This document shows positions 1 through 11,070 of a DNA stretch of 36,859 bases, in pieces. The notes under the pieces are model-generated. The model worked only from the letters and a program-made list of their open reading frames with translations. It was not told the origin of the DNA and made no database searches. The stretch's first letter is position 1; the number at the start of each line of letters is the position of its first letter. The DNA is from Cyanophora paradoxa (lineage: Eukaryota; Glaucocystophyceae; Cyanophorales; Cyanophoraceae), in assembly GCA_004431415.1 (NCBI GenBank), contig QPMI01000438.1, forward strand, positions 1 to 36,859, written 5' to 3'. Made by a program: the position numbers and the translations under genes.

Positions 1-670
1 TTGATAGCAAAGAAACAAAAATCCACACCGGTGCATCGCTGTCGACTGTCAGCGTGACAGCGGCGGGCAAGGCCGGTCTGGTGACTTCAGACTCGTATCG
101 GCGCGACATTACCTCGCTATCAACGTCATGCCAGTTGATGCTGTTGCGGACGAAACGGGAATAGCTGCAAGCTTTGGCGAACACTCTCTTGAGCATTCTG
201 AAGGCCATTGCTGACGAAAGGCTACGTATACCGGGCTGAAGAGGTGTTGGGCTGACTTAATGTGGCGGGAAGAGTGGCGCATACTGATCGATACCCCCGC
301 AAGCAGTTGGACCCCCCCCCTCCCCCTCTTTGCGAGTTTTTCGACGCGTACAAGAAAACCCGAAGATGAACAGGCAAGCGACTCTCATGTGGTGCGTGCA
401 GCAGGCCAAGAAAGTACAGTTATTTCGCATCAGATGCACTCGCATGCACATATTCCAAAGTATTCGCATATCGGGTCGTTGTATCAACAAACTCTTCCTT
501 CGTTGATGTGCGAATGCGAAGAATGCGATGCAAGTTCGCCGTTTGCTGGACTCGAGACGTTCGTGGATACATCTGCGTTGTCATGATTAGTCAGCACCGA
601 ACACAACAGGCTTAGTGAAGCAACGAACAAAGAATAAGATTTGCGATCCTTCGGACCGTGATTAATTATT
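1..670. other. Region without a recognisable gene
   Basis: I see no coding segment I can support here. Open frames at 257-590 exist on both strands but have no recognisable motif and overlap each other. There is a short C-run near 312-320. Confidence 0.4.
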
Positions 671-1795
671 CTAGCAAGACATTCCCTGTTGTCGCATCGA
701 GGCTGCGTAGGTTCGAAACTGCGCCTTCAAAGACCAAAGCATAAGAAAGCACGCAAGTGGCGAGACCGATTGTAATTCGTAAAGATAATAGTGGCGCCAC
801 GTTGCGCAGTTTTTCGTAATGTGTTTATGCTTGCAAGACCACGAACGAGGTGGCTCGATAGACAAAATGAGCTTCACGCAGCAGTGAGTAGAGCGTTTTT
901 TTTGTATAATTCTGAGCAAGAAGAATGCGCAACTGTTCCAATTACGATACGCTTGGCTGCAATTGCACCCATTCTTGGAGGTCGAAATTGCAAGGGCAAC
1001 AAATGATTCGTATCGGAGAGTGCTCTCTCCAGTGCGATGAGGTTTCGGGCAGCTTGGAGATCTCTTACTGATGGTGAGGACGACGAGTTGACGAGTGTTG
1101 GAATCGAACGAGAATTGCGTGTTCGCGAAGCTCTCTTCGAGGAGTTTGCGGTATTGCTTGCGAGTCGAGGTGGAAGATCCGTGGCGCCAGAATGTCAAAT
1201 CTGCCTGAGCGTTCCGTGCGATAAAAGCTTAACTTGTACCGATGCATTAAGGTGCGATGATACAAAATGACATGAAGACGTGCAAGAGCGTCTTAGCGGT
1301 CTTCGTATTCCCAGCTGTGCTCGGCTGTTGTGCATGTAGAAGGAGACGAAGCGATCGGGATTCTTTCCAAAAACGCAGTAAAATACTCAACACACGATAC
1401 GTTCAGCGTCTGCAAATATGAACGGTCAGCCATTATATGTATAGGTAAATGACTTCATTTCGGAAAGAACCTCGTCATTCTCTCCGGCATTGAATCCAAT
1501 GCAACTAGGCATTGATTCAATGAGATCGACGAGTTTCTTGAAAGCTGAAATGGAGATTTTCCAGCCATGTGCTAGAATAACTTTTGTCACATCGTTGCCT
1601 TGAATGCTTCGTATAAATCGACGACTCACGAGCGCAAGTTTCAGAAGAACGCGGCATCTTCATCTGCATGCCTACCTCTGTGTCTTGTACGGGATGAGAT
1701 TTATTGACGAGTTTCAGGATTTCAGGGAACTTTCTTGACTCTCGTGCATCGGTTATCATTTGTGAAAGCTCTTTGTTCAGTCGAGTGTTTCGCAC
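671..1795 (-). CDS. F-box/LRR-like protein, multi-exon, probably damaged
   Basis: Read on the minus strand, 1795-1640 encodes a segment with FPEILKLVN. After a frame change comes RVLLKLALVSRRFIRSI (about 1650-1590), which looks like the second helix of an F-box (LVSRRF motif). It is followed by VTKVILAHGWKISISAFKKL. Further downstream on the same strand, about 1405-1345 reads TLNVSCVEYFTAFLERIP after a TTTGCAG acceptor, a leucine-rich-repeat-like exon, and about 1110-1060 reads RQLVVLTI. F-box proteins bind SKP1 and use the repeat region to hold substrates for SCF ubiquitin ligases; that role is inferred from the family. The start codon and exon joins are unresolved, and the frame change inside the F-box suggests a broken copy or an assembly indel. 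It resembles the genes at 7557, 25544, 29653 and 32815. Confidence 0.4.
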
Positions 1796-1947
1796 GGGAC
1801 GACATCGGGTGTCTGCTTGTTGTAATTAGAATACGCAAGTAACATGCACTAGAAGCTTCTAGGTCTAACTATAATCAGCGGGCTTCGGCGGGATCACTGA
1901 TCTACTTTGCTGCTAGCCTTTGCCCTTTTGTTTGCCGCTAGCGCTGC

Positions 1948-2012
1948 GGCGTCGGCCGCGGCCTCTGCCGCGGCCTCTGCGCGGCCTCTGCCGCGGCCTC
2001 TGCCGCGGCTCT
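1948..2012. repeat. GC-rich short tandem repeat
   Basis: Repeats of GCGGCCTCTGCC with small variations. The region 1830-2440 holds this and the next repeat and no supportable gene. Confidence 0.6.
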
Positions 2013-2090
2013 GCCGGTTGATTCTTCGCTGGACAATTCGGTCGCAGCATCACGAGCCAGCTCACGCTTCTCTGAGACCGAAGCATGCTC

Positions 2091-2210
2091 GCGCCCTCCT
2101 CGCCTTGCTCGCCGCCTCCTCGCCTTGCTCGCCGCCTCCTCGCCTTGCTCGCCGCCTCCTCGCCTTGCTCGCCGCCCTCCTCGCTTGCTCGCCGCCCTCC
2201 ACGCCCTCCA
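2091..2210. repeat. 20-bp tandem minisatellite
   Basis: The unit CGCCTTGCTCGCCGCCTCCT is repeated about four times exactly from 2101, then continues in a degraded form to about 2210. Open frames through it on both strands (low-complexity Ala/Arg/Leu) are repeat artefacts. Confidence 0.85.
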
Positions 2211-2446
2211 GCATTGGACCTTTAAAAAAAGGTAATGTTTTCAAGCCCGATAAAGATGCGAATGCGAATATGAACGCCCACCTTTCTTATCGGCTTTTTC
2301 CGTTCTCCTCCTCTTGAGCTCCCTATCATCTTCATCTGCGGAATAGCATCGTTCAGTTGTAGCGCCGCGATTAGCGGAGCTAAATAAGAAGATGAACCGG
2401 CAGAATCCGGAGCTGCCGTGATAGTGAGCATTTGACTATCAGGTCC

Positions 2447-5400
2447 GTTCAAATTTTGGCAGGGCAAGGACCTGATTTGGAAATCGAGCTCGGGCCGGCC
2501 ACGGGGGCAGGAACCTGCGAAGACTTCTTGACCCATTCGTCCAGTTCCTTCCGGTCGAAAAAACGTCTTTTGAATGTGTCTGTCCTGATGAGCGAAAAAT
2601 CTGGTTAAAGCCTCCGAATTGGAGTTCAGCGAAGAGCTCACCAAGAGCTTGAAGTTGATCCTCGAAGTATTTGGGTTCGAGGAAATAAGCAGGGCGGTCT
2701 TCCGAGCTGAACTTCGCATCTTGCTTCGGAAGGAGATCATCAGCTTCTTTGAGCTCGTCGAGAGTCCAGAAGCCCACTGCAATAAAAGAATCATATAATT
2801 GTTAGCAAAAGTTGGAAACCTCTAGAGAATTGCATGTTATCAAGCAAACGAACCGTGAAACGAAGGCTGATTGCGTTCAACGAGTCCACAACCTCGCGTT
2901 CTGCACGAGAGAGCTTTCGCCAAGCATGCTCTTGCGGACGAGTGGATGGTATCCGACCGCGCCGAATATCACATCAATGTTTGGCTGGTCTGGAACACCG
3001 AATTGGGTTTCTGGTTCGTCGTCTTCTTCCGCATCCTCGCGACCGATGGCAAGCTGCGGCACGAGCACTCGTGTGATGCGGCCGAACAAGGCGCTTGATA
3101 TTGCCCATCTGCGCGTGCGTTATTTTAGATTGTCGAAGTGATTGAAGGCATGCGTAATGGCGCACTTGCCGAAGGCATGAAGAATCTCTGTAGCGAGAGG
3201 CCAATCAAAGAATCGATTTTCTTTGAACATGTTCATCTGCACGATTTCACCGGATTGCATGAACTTTGTAGAGCTGTAGGTCCATGGCCAGTCAAGAAAA
3301 ACAAAGCCTGGCAAGGACGCAAATGTGCGTACACCATCCTTATGCACAGGCGATACATAAGCCGAGCCTTCGACATCTTCTCGCCACGCTTCGCGTGGCG
3401 GGTGTGGATAACCGTAATCTGCGTCTCGGCATTTTCATCCCTGTAGCGGTGTCACCGGACGCAACAGGACATGTTAAGTAGAGAAGGCGCACAGCGCGTT
3501 GTGGACAACAAGGGCCTGCGGACACGTCTGGAAAATTTCTTTGGCAAGGCCCATGCAATGCTCACACTCCTCGAACGAAACCATGTGTTCTTTGTGCTTG
3601 TGTTTGGAAATCTGCTTGATCTTCGTGTTCGCCTCTCGCATATCATAAGCGGCGAAGCCATAGTACATGGCGTTGTAGTCCTCTTCCGTTACCTGGTCGT
3701 CCACCCGAGGCCCTCTGCTTTCTCTGTAGCCGGGCGCGAATCGTAGGACATAAAGAAAGCAGGCTGGAGATTCATTAAGAATAAATAAAGAAGTCTTCAA
3801 GCCTACCAAGAATGCAAAACGCACCAAGCCTTTCAAAGACGAAATAATTTCATTCTTCTCTTTCATGTTGTAAAACTTGAGCATCTGCTTCTTGTGGATG
3901 TCCTTCACCTCGTCGCTCGACAACTCCGGTCCAGAAACTGAAGCGATGGAGGTTACAAGGAATCCCAAACACAAAACAGGACTCACAACAAAAAAGTGTT
4001 GTTCCTGGCACAGAAGCCTTCAGCGCCTTCATCACAGGCCGAACCTTCGTGTTGGTCTGGGTGAACCACAAGTCAGATCACAGGCCGTAAAGCATGAAGG
4101 ATATAAAGATTGAGACCTCGTACACAGGTGCCAAAGAAACGCCGATTACTGATGAAGCGGTGAACCCGTGTTTCTCAGTGGACACGGCGCACATCGCGTC
4201 GACAATATGATCAGGTTCAGCAGCGTTCTGACGGAGCACACCGAGTGGCTCCGAAGTGAACCCCTTCAAAATATGCTCTCCATTGGAACGCGTTGCAAGA
4301 TGTCCTCTAGAAGAGCATGGAAAACCTGTTGGCACATACGAGATCTCAAGGGACGGATTCTGAGAAAGACAAACATGAAGAAACGCACAGAGCCATTCCT
4401 CGCCTGGGAGAAAATCCACTGTAGGACCCGCGGATCGAGGCAATTTGTAAAGCTTGCGAAATTCCGAGTCAGACTTCGCCGGTGGTCCACAGTTCTGGGT
4501 TCGGCTGTTTCCTGTGTCAAGACAGGGTGAGCAGTACGTCGACTTGCACCTGCCACGATGAATAAGTAGCGAATACGATCGCTTAAACTGCAGAAGCGCT
4601 TAACTTCTGCTTACCACTTATTGCCACAGCTGACAACTCGCTGACCTTCGGGCACCAAGAGCCCACACGCCGAACAAACGGCGTTCTCCGCAATGTTTTC
4701 AATGAAACTCGAAATCGGTTGTGCAGCCGAGACAGCAACAGCATCCGGGGCTGTGAATCGAGGTTTGAAACGGAATTCTTTTAACTATCTCTGACAAACG
4801 TGCACCTGCAATTTCACGACGTCCGTACTTCTCAAAATGTGTTTCATACTCTTGCAGTTCCTCTTCATCCCATGGTTCTGGCTTCTTGGCTGAGAAACAG
4901 TCAGAAATGCAAATCCCACATTGCCACTGCAAAACTGTCACGGAAAACGCACGTTCGAAGGGAGCTTTCCCGGCTCTTGAGGGTGTGGGCGAGGAAGATG
5001 GCGAGCGATGGGGCGTAGAAGAGCCGCCGGGCACGGCGAGGTGGAGCCGGCCCCGCCGCCAGTGGCGCCTTCTCCTTCTCCTTCTTTGCCCTTTTCTCCC
5101 TCGCCATCGCAACCAAACGCTTCGAACACGTCAAAAGCTCGTGCGTCGATTTACGAAGCTGAGCCAGCGCCTCCCTGCATTTGCTGATTTCCGCATCGGT
5201 GGTAGCGACTTCGAGACGCTGTTTCAAGTCTACGATGCTCGAAAAAGAGTGTGAGAAACGAGCCATTAAAAAATCGCCTTGCAACTCCCGAAAGAGTTGG
5301 TCTGCTTCTTGATTCATCCGATTTGCCTCGGGTTGGGCTGGTCCTGCCGCTGGTGCTTGGGCTGGTGGTTGGTCTCCGCCAGGTTTGTCGAAATCCGCTT

Positions 5401-5560
5401 GCGGCGCAGATGGGGATACGGAGGCACTCGCATCAGCGCTAGCTGCACCCCGGATGCTCCGGCCGCGGGTCCCTCCAACGGTAATATTCCAGCAGAAAGG
5501 TTTTCGGCTCCACCTGAAGACAAATCAGCCAAGACCAGCGCGATCCAAGACGATCCCACC
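2447..5560 (-). CDS. Unrecognised multi-exon gene
   Basis: Several coding-like segments lie in order on the minus strand. A Pro/Ala/Gln-rich stretch leads into a coiled coil around 5317-5090 (DLKQRLEVATTDAEISKCRE, then a Lys/Glu-rich run). Next are KKPEPWDEEELQEYETHFEK at about 4890-4820, HIVDAMCAVSTEKHGF at about 4230, DEVKDIHKKQMLKFYNMKEK at about 3915, and EEDYNAMYYGFAAYDMREAN at about 3690. Then come FVFLDWPWTYSSTKFMQSGE near 3300, an acidic segment with NIDVIFGAVGYHPL near 2960, GFWTLDELKEADDLLPKQDA after a TTATTGCAG acceptor near 2775, and a final FKRRFFDRKELDEWVKKS ending at a stop near 2447. Intron-like gaps separate them. I do not recognise the family. It may be one gene or two adjacent ones, and exon ends are approximate. 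Confidence 0.4.
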
Positions 5561-5639
5561 TAGTGGTGGCCGGGTACTGTCTGAAAGTTGGGCTGTTTCT
5601 GCGAGAGAATTGACATCCTGTTGTATTTCGGGATCATGA

Positions 5640-7556
5640 TCAGCATAGTAGTCGGGCAGAAAATGGAATGAATCTCCTAATTCGGTTATCTACTTGAAGT
5701 TCGTTAGGAACAGAGGTGCCAAGGCCTGACGGCCGAAAGAGCCGCGTCCGCAGTTGGTTCGCACCCGCGATTGCAATTGCTTGGGATCCTCGCCCGCGGC
5801 CGGATCCGGATCCATAGCAGCCGCGCGCGCCAACCGGGCTGCCGTGCCGCAACAAGTTCAGATTCTGTAGCTTGTCGTACTCGAAATGGAACGCGCCGTC
5901 AAAGTTCCAACCGGCGCGACCGTGCACGTTGAGAAGCGAGTTCAAAGCCACCGAAGATGAACTGCGCCAGAAGACAAAGCGTTTCATGCTCAGGTTATCC
6001 GAAAACATCACGCATAGGCGGAATACTCCGGGATCCGCACCAATCAAGAAGATTAGCTATTCCGATTGACCACACTGATTGAACAAGTAGATGTAAAGCC
6101 GCCCGAATGACCACACTGAGCAAGTTGCGGCCCGGTTGCAAGTTGCGGCCGGTTGCCTTTTGGGGGGGTACCCGCACGCAGCCCGGGGCGACGGGCCGGC
6201 GGCGTGCCGGTACGGTGCGGACTCTACGCTGTGCGGACTCTATACTAGTTGGACCTTGCAGGCAACAGGAGAGCTAGTTGCAGTGCGGGCAAACATGCAT
6301 ATGCAGGCCGCCTCTCCCAAGCTAGTTACATCGCAGCTATAGCTAGCAGGAGAAGTTTTTCGGCCTACCGTCCATGTGACTAAGCGGTACACGAGGAGCA
6401 GCACTCCGGATTCCTCAGCCAGCCTTCAAACGACCATTTGCAGTTCGCGCGTACGAGCGGCCAGAAGCAGCCCCGGGCGCTTCGAAGAAAGGAAGAGGCC
6501 GGCTAGCTACCTTGCAGTCGCTCCCCGCCGCGACGATGCTCTCGCCAGCCGTACGTCGGCGACAAAAACCAATATGCATGCAAAAACGAGGTGCGCTGAG
6601 AAACCTACACTAGCTGCGGCTCAGAACGAACTCAACGATCTCTTTAAATCACATGCCGCTAACGTTGCGCTTGTCTGCGGCACCCCTCGAGCAGGTTTGG
6701 GTCACATCGCCAGAACCGTGCACTCGCAGCCACCGACAGCGATCTGCCTACGTATACGTATACGTGCGCACCGATCAGCAAAGCCAGAAACAAGCGGTCG
6801 TCGAGCGCACCAGGATAACAAGGCGCCGACGTGCCATAGCGGTCATTCTGTCCATTCCGGCGACGCTGTTTAGTCAGCTTATGTCGACACTGAAGTGGTT
6901 TTATACCGTAAAAGCGCACCGAGACCTGCCGCGGGCGCCGTGGTGGTGAGCTGGCTGCAGTCTTTCTCTTACCTGATCTGGTGGTGCAAAGTTAGGGCGC
7001 GAAGCGCAGTGCCTGGGCCGGGAGGCAGCACGAATAGTTTATATCTAACATTGAGAAAGCGAAGTACGCACGTCTGGGCGGCGGGGCTCAGTTTCCCGGC
7101 GGCGGTCCGGCCCGCTGCGCGGCGGCGAGGCCGGGCGCGCCACCCGCTGCGCGGCGGCGGGTCAGGTCTTGCACGGGGATAGTGCACATGCATACCAAAG
7201 TGGTGGCGTACCGTTAGAGGCACCTGGCGTCCGAGAAGAGCGAGGTGCGACGGAAACGCAATGGGGGAAAACTGATCTGGGAACGCGCGACCGCTTCCTG
7301 TGAGCGGAACAATCTATCATTCAACATTCATTCAGCTCGGACCCGCGGCCGGATCCCTCGAGGACTCAGTCAGGGCCAGCTCGTTGCAAGAGGCGAAAAC
7401 GAGGACGAAACGCCAGAGGCAGCTTGCAAGTTGCAAGGCGGTCTTGCAAGGCGGTCTTGCGCATGCAAGGCGGTCTTGTAAGCCGGCCTAGCGCTTTGGC
7501 TATAGCTAGGTTTTGACCCCGCTTGCACTGTACCCCAGCTGTTTTTTGGGGGCCAA
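5640..7556. other. Long region without a convincing gene
   Basis: No coding segment here shows a recognisable motif or normal composition over a useful length. It contains CTAGCTAG-like short motifs, an alternating TACGTATACGTATACG run near 6750, and a GC-rich patch at about 7080-7170. The 5.7-6.05 kb part has weak minus-strand coding character only. Confidence 0.4.
7424..7482. repeat. Short direct repeats (GCAAGGCGGTCTTG)
   Basis: GCAAGGCGGTCTTG occurs three times in about 50 bp, just upstream of the F-box/LRR-like gene starting at 7557. Confidence 0.75.
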
Positions 7557-10486
7557 ATGGCCGGGCCGCTTGTTGACCATGCCGGCGCCAGCGCTAGCTG
7601 TAGCGGGCCTGCGCCACGATCCGCATTGGCTGATGGCCGCGTGCGATCTTTATCAGACTTCCCTGAAGACCTCTTGATCAAGCTCACAACAGAAGTCGGC
7701 ATCGTCGACGCCTTAGGAAATGGCTCGATGAAGCTAAGCCGGTTCATGAAGCAAATCGTTGAAAAGCAAGCTTGGCCGGAGCTCCAGCTTACGTCGTGCT
7801 CTGCGTTCGGGCATGGACGATATGTGCAAGATGCCGTCTGGGCTCAAGTCTTGGACCGCTTGATTGCCAGCGCTCAAGATGGCCGCCTCAGTGTTCGGGA
7901 CTTGCAATTGAAGCGCAACGATTTCCCCGAAATGGCACCGTCTTCATTGCAAGGGTGCGCGCGGCGTCGACCTCGGGCAAACATGAAATTAAAATCGCAA
8001 TCGCAAAATCGCATGACCAAAGAGTTGCGTTCGAAAACAGATTCCTTCGCTACTTCGAATTTTATCTCAACAGCGTGCGGGTTTACAGGAAGTCCGAATC
8101 AGCCACCCTGACTTCGCTCGCAATCTGGCAGCGGGATCCCGCTGTAGGTAAGCCTCAGGCGCAATTCTCTAAAACGCAGATGTATGCAACTGAAGATTTG
8201 CACCTCAGGATTCCCTGGGAACTGAAGCGTAATGCGGTGGTACCGCCGAAGAAGTATCCAGCCCTACGCTTCAGTCCTGACGAATCTGAAACAATCGAAC
8301 TCGATCCCGACCCTGAACGTACTAACAGCAAAGATGACATTGACATTCCCTCTGACGACGTCGGCTCGCTTGGATCGTCCGCCGAAAACGAGCTCTGTGA
8401 CTGGATAACAAGCGCGTTTCACTGGATCCCCCGGACTTCACTCCGACGACTTTATGAGCGCGATGGCGAAGACTGCTTTATTCCACACCGTGCACTAGCG
8501 AGGCTGCTACTATTCGTACGGCACTGTATCCGCGGCATAGGTATATACAAGATATCCTGGCCAGTATCACGAGTTCGTCCTCAACACTACAACTGCTTTC
8601 AGTTGATCTGAACATTGATGTGATACGAAATAATTTCTTTGGAATGCCGCCACGTGCGTGTACGGGGCATTTCAGTTTTTGAAATATTGACCCTGGAAGC
8701 AGTCGGTACACGCCGGAAAAAGTTGTTCGAGGCACTCACCCGACTCGTTAAAATCGAACATCTCGATATATCTGGCAGTTTCGTCGTTGACGCCGAGTTC
8801 ATCACCGAGCTACACCAGAGTATCGAGCCATCTGCTTGCATTTGGCGGTCGCTTGGACTGTCAGTCGGAATTCTATCGAAGCCAGTTGACGGGCACGAGA
8901 ACAGCCGTCAGTTTAGAGCAGTGGAGTTCAATGCTTACAGAGAAACTGCGGTCCGGGCCGCTGAAACTATCGCTCGTCGGTTCCCCGCGCTGGAAGTGCG
9001 TGCTCGCTTCATTGCGTTGTTGTTTTCTGCACCTGTGGCTTATCATACTCGAGCAGGAGCTGAGATTTCTCACACCGCAAGCGTTCAAGGGAGTCCAGAA
9101 TATGGAGCAATACATAGCTCTCCCCAGCCGGGACTTACAGCACTATTTACCTTGAAAACGCTGAAGGCCCTTCAGATCGGTCCGCACATATCCCTTATAA
9201 TTACCGAGTTGTCCCTCCAGATTGGACGGAGCGTTAGATATCATATACTGACATTGTAGCGTTAGATATCTTTTCTCTAATAGACGCGAACCACGGGAGA
9301 GAGAGTTTCAGAACAAGCCCGATCAAGTACCTCTCCGTTATCGAATGTGACCGGCGGCAAGCGAGGGACCAACATAGCTCAGAAGCTTTGCGGGCGCTGA
9401 TAGCGGTCAATTTTGCGTCACTCGTGGCTTACTGTCCTGTGCGTTCGAATTCATGTGTTTAACTGCCAACGGGCGCACATGCAGTTGACGACTGTGCCTC
9501 CCCTAGGATTCTCTCAGACATCTCACCTTGATGAGCAAAACATGGTTTTCTATGAACATCATGACGTCTGTTGCCCTGATTACCAATTTAACGTCTCTCG
9601 TGCTCAACATCGACATGACGCATTCCGCGACTCCGCGCCCTAAAGGCTATCGCTGTTCTGGGTGCTTCCACCAACACGTAAACAACATGGACGATGAGCA
9701 GTTGTATCGAGAACGGGATCACAATTCGGCAGCGGCTAATCTGGAATCCCTGCAAATGATCCGAGCCTTGACCTACCTCGAGCTGAGGCTCTCAGGATGC
9801 AAGCATCGCCTTGTCAGCTTTTGGAAGCTCTCGTCCTCAAGAAAGTGTTCAATGCACTGAAAGCTGTTAAAACTTTCACTCTCAGCATACATCACACACG
9901 CATCGCATACGGACTTCCAAAATTGCAGAATGTCGACGTGTCAACGCCAACGTACGAGATCGGAACTGCACTTCAAGAGTTTGATAAAGCCGACGAATTA
10001 GTTGCACAGCAAGCAGCAGCGGTCATTTCGACGTATTCGGATAGAATCACATCATATCGTCGTGTTGGTAGTCTTCCAGTCGTTGAGGAGTGCAAGGCTA
10101 TTCAAAAGGCCAGCGCGTCGTTGGTGCAAGTTGGCCTATTTTTCAGCCCATCACGTCGAATGCGGAATTCGTACACAAGCGATTCTGCAGTATTGGCTGA
10201 TCTCGAACGTACTCTCGAACCGCTTCGCGGGCCCCTCCCCCTCCTCCATTGTGCCGCGCCCGCCGCGACATTTTTTTCAGGGCATCCCTCTTCCAGAATC
10301 CCAGCTATGCTGCGGCATGTCTTGTTGATTTCTTCTCCGGGATTTGCCTCAAACAGAACGATTTGTAGGACCTTCCGGCCCCTGGCGAGTGCATATTACG
10401 AAGCATCGACATCCAATGCTCACAACAAACGAGCACGAGAGACCGAGCTCTCGCTACGTCAACGACGCTCCTCGTTCTTTGTGTAA
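7557..10486 (+). CDS. F-box/LRR-like protein, multi-exon
   Basis: The ATG at 7557 opens a frame with an F-box-like segment at residues 33-80 (LSDFPEDLLIKLTTEVGIVD, then MKLSRFMKQIVEKQAWPELQ). The coding signal moves to another frame near 7930-7950 (HEIKIAIAKS, RFLRYFEFYLNSVRVYRKSE) and reaches a GTAAGC donor near 8147. Later segments are leucine-rich: STLQLLSVDLNIDVI (about 8580), LVKIEHLDISGSFV (about 8750), LRSGPLKLSLVGSPRWK (about 8950), ALITNLTSLVLNIDM (about 9570), LESLQMIRALTYLELRLSG (about 9750) and AVKTFTLSIHHTRI (about 9860). An acidic, Ser/Asp-rich stretch lies near 8270-8390. Inferred role: SCF-type substrate receptor. The paralogues at 25544 and 29653 share the arrangement. Exon joins and the C-terminus are not resolved. 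Confidence 0.5.
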
Positions 10487-10905
10487 TCATCATGCTAAAT
10501 TTTAATTCAGGCTTTGGCTCCTGACGTGAAAAAAGCCTAGGAATGCTACTGAATATCTATATATAGCTATACGCAATCTTAACCGTGCGCGGCCGTGGGC
10601 CGGGCTAGTCACGCACTGTACTAGTCACGCACAGGAAGGGCACATGCTCGACTTACGGGATCACCGAATCCCTCGCGACGTAGCAACGATGCAACCGGGC
10701 CGGGGTTGCACCTGTCATTTCAGTGACGCGTAGCGGGGAAGGCCGGCAATCCCCGAGAACGCGCACGTCGACAAAGCTGCCCTCGTTCTCGAGCCGCGGT
10801 AAACGTCGCGGCGTGTATAGAGCAATCAGCGCTGTCGGCTCCGCTGTCGGCTGTCGGCTCCGGTGGATCTCTCCAGCGTCTTCAGGCCTTAACTTCGTCT
10901 TCGCC
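10487..10905. other. Intergenic region at the edge of the GC-rich block
   Basis: AT-rich ATATCTATATATAGCTATA near 10553 gives way abruptly to GC-rich DNA from about 10580. A small direct repeat, ACTAGTCACGCAC, occurs at about 10604-10632. The conserved hairpin element at 10733 lies here. Confidence 0.45.
10733..10771. repeat. Conserved ~35-bp element, copy 1 (hairpin-forming)
   Basis: GCGGGGAAGGCCGGCAATCC and the bases after it match 22419-22450 closely, with the shared frame GCGGGGAAGGCCG..A.TCCCCGAGAAC. GGGGA and TCCCC can pair. On the minus strand both copies read as a short similar peptide: VRVLGDCRPSP here, VQVLGDSRPSP in the other copy. Confidence 0.6.
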
Positions 10906-11070
10906 ATGCTGCGCGCCGCGCAACGACTTGGACGAAACCGTGGCCGAGGCCGTGGCGCGGCTTTGCCGTCGGCGCCAGCTTCGCCGCCGCTGCTTCGCCG
11001 CAGCTTCGCCGCTTCGCGAGCTTCGCCGCTTCGGCCCATGAGGGGTACGAGGGGCTTCGGCCCGCGAGTC

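Noticed and set aside
1907-2317. 136-codon Ala/Leu/Pro frame as a gene
   Set aside because: It is explained by the 20-bp minisatellite and the GCGGCCTCTGCC repeat.
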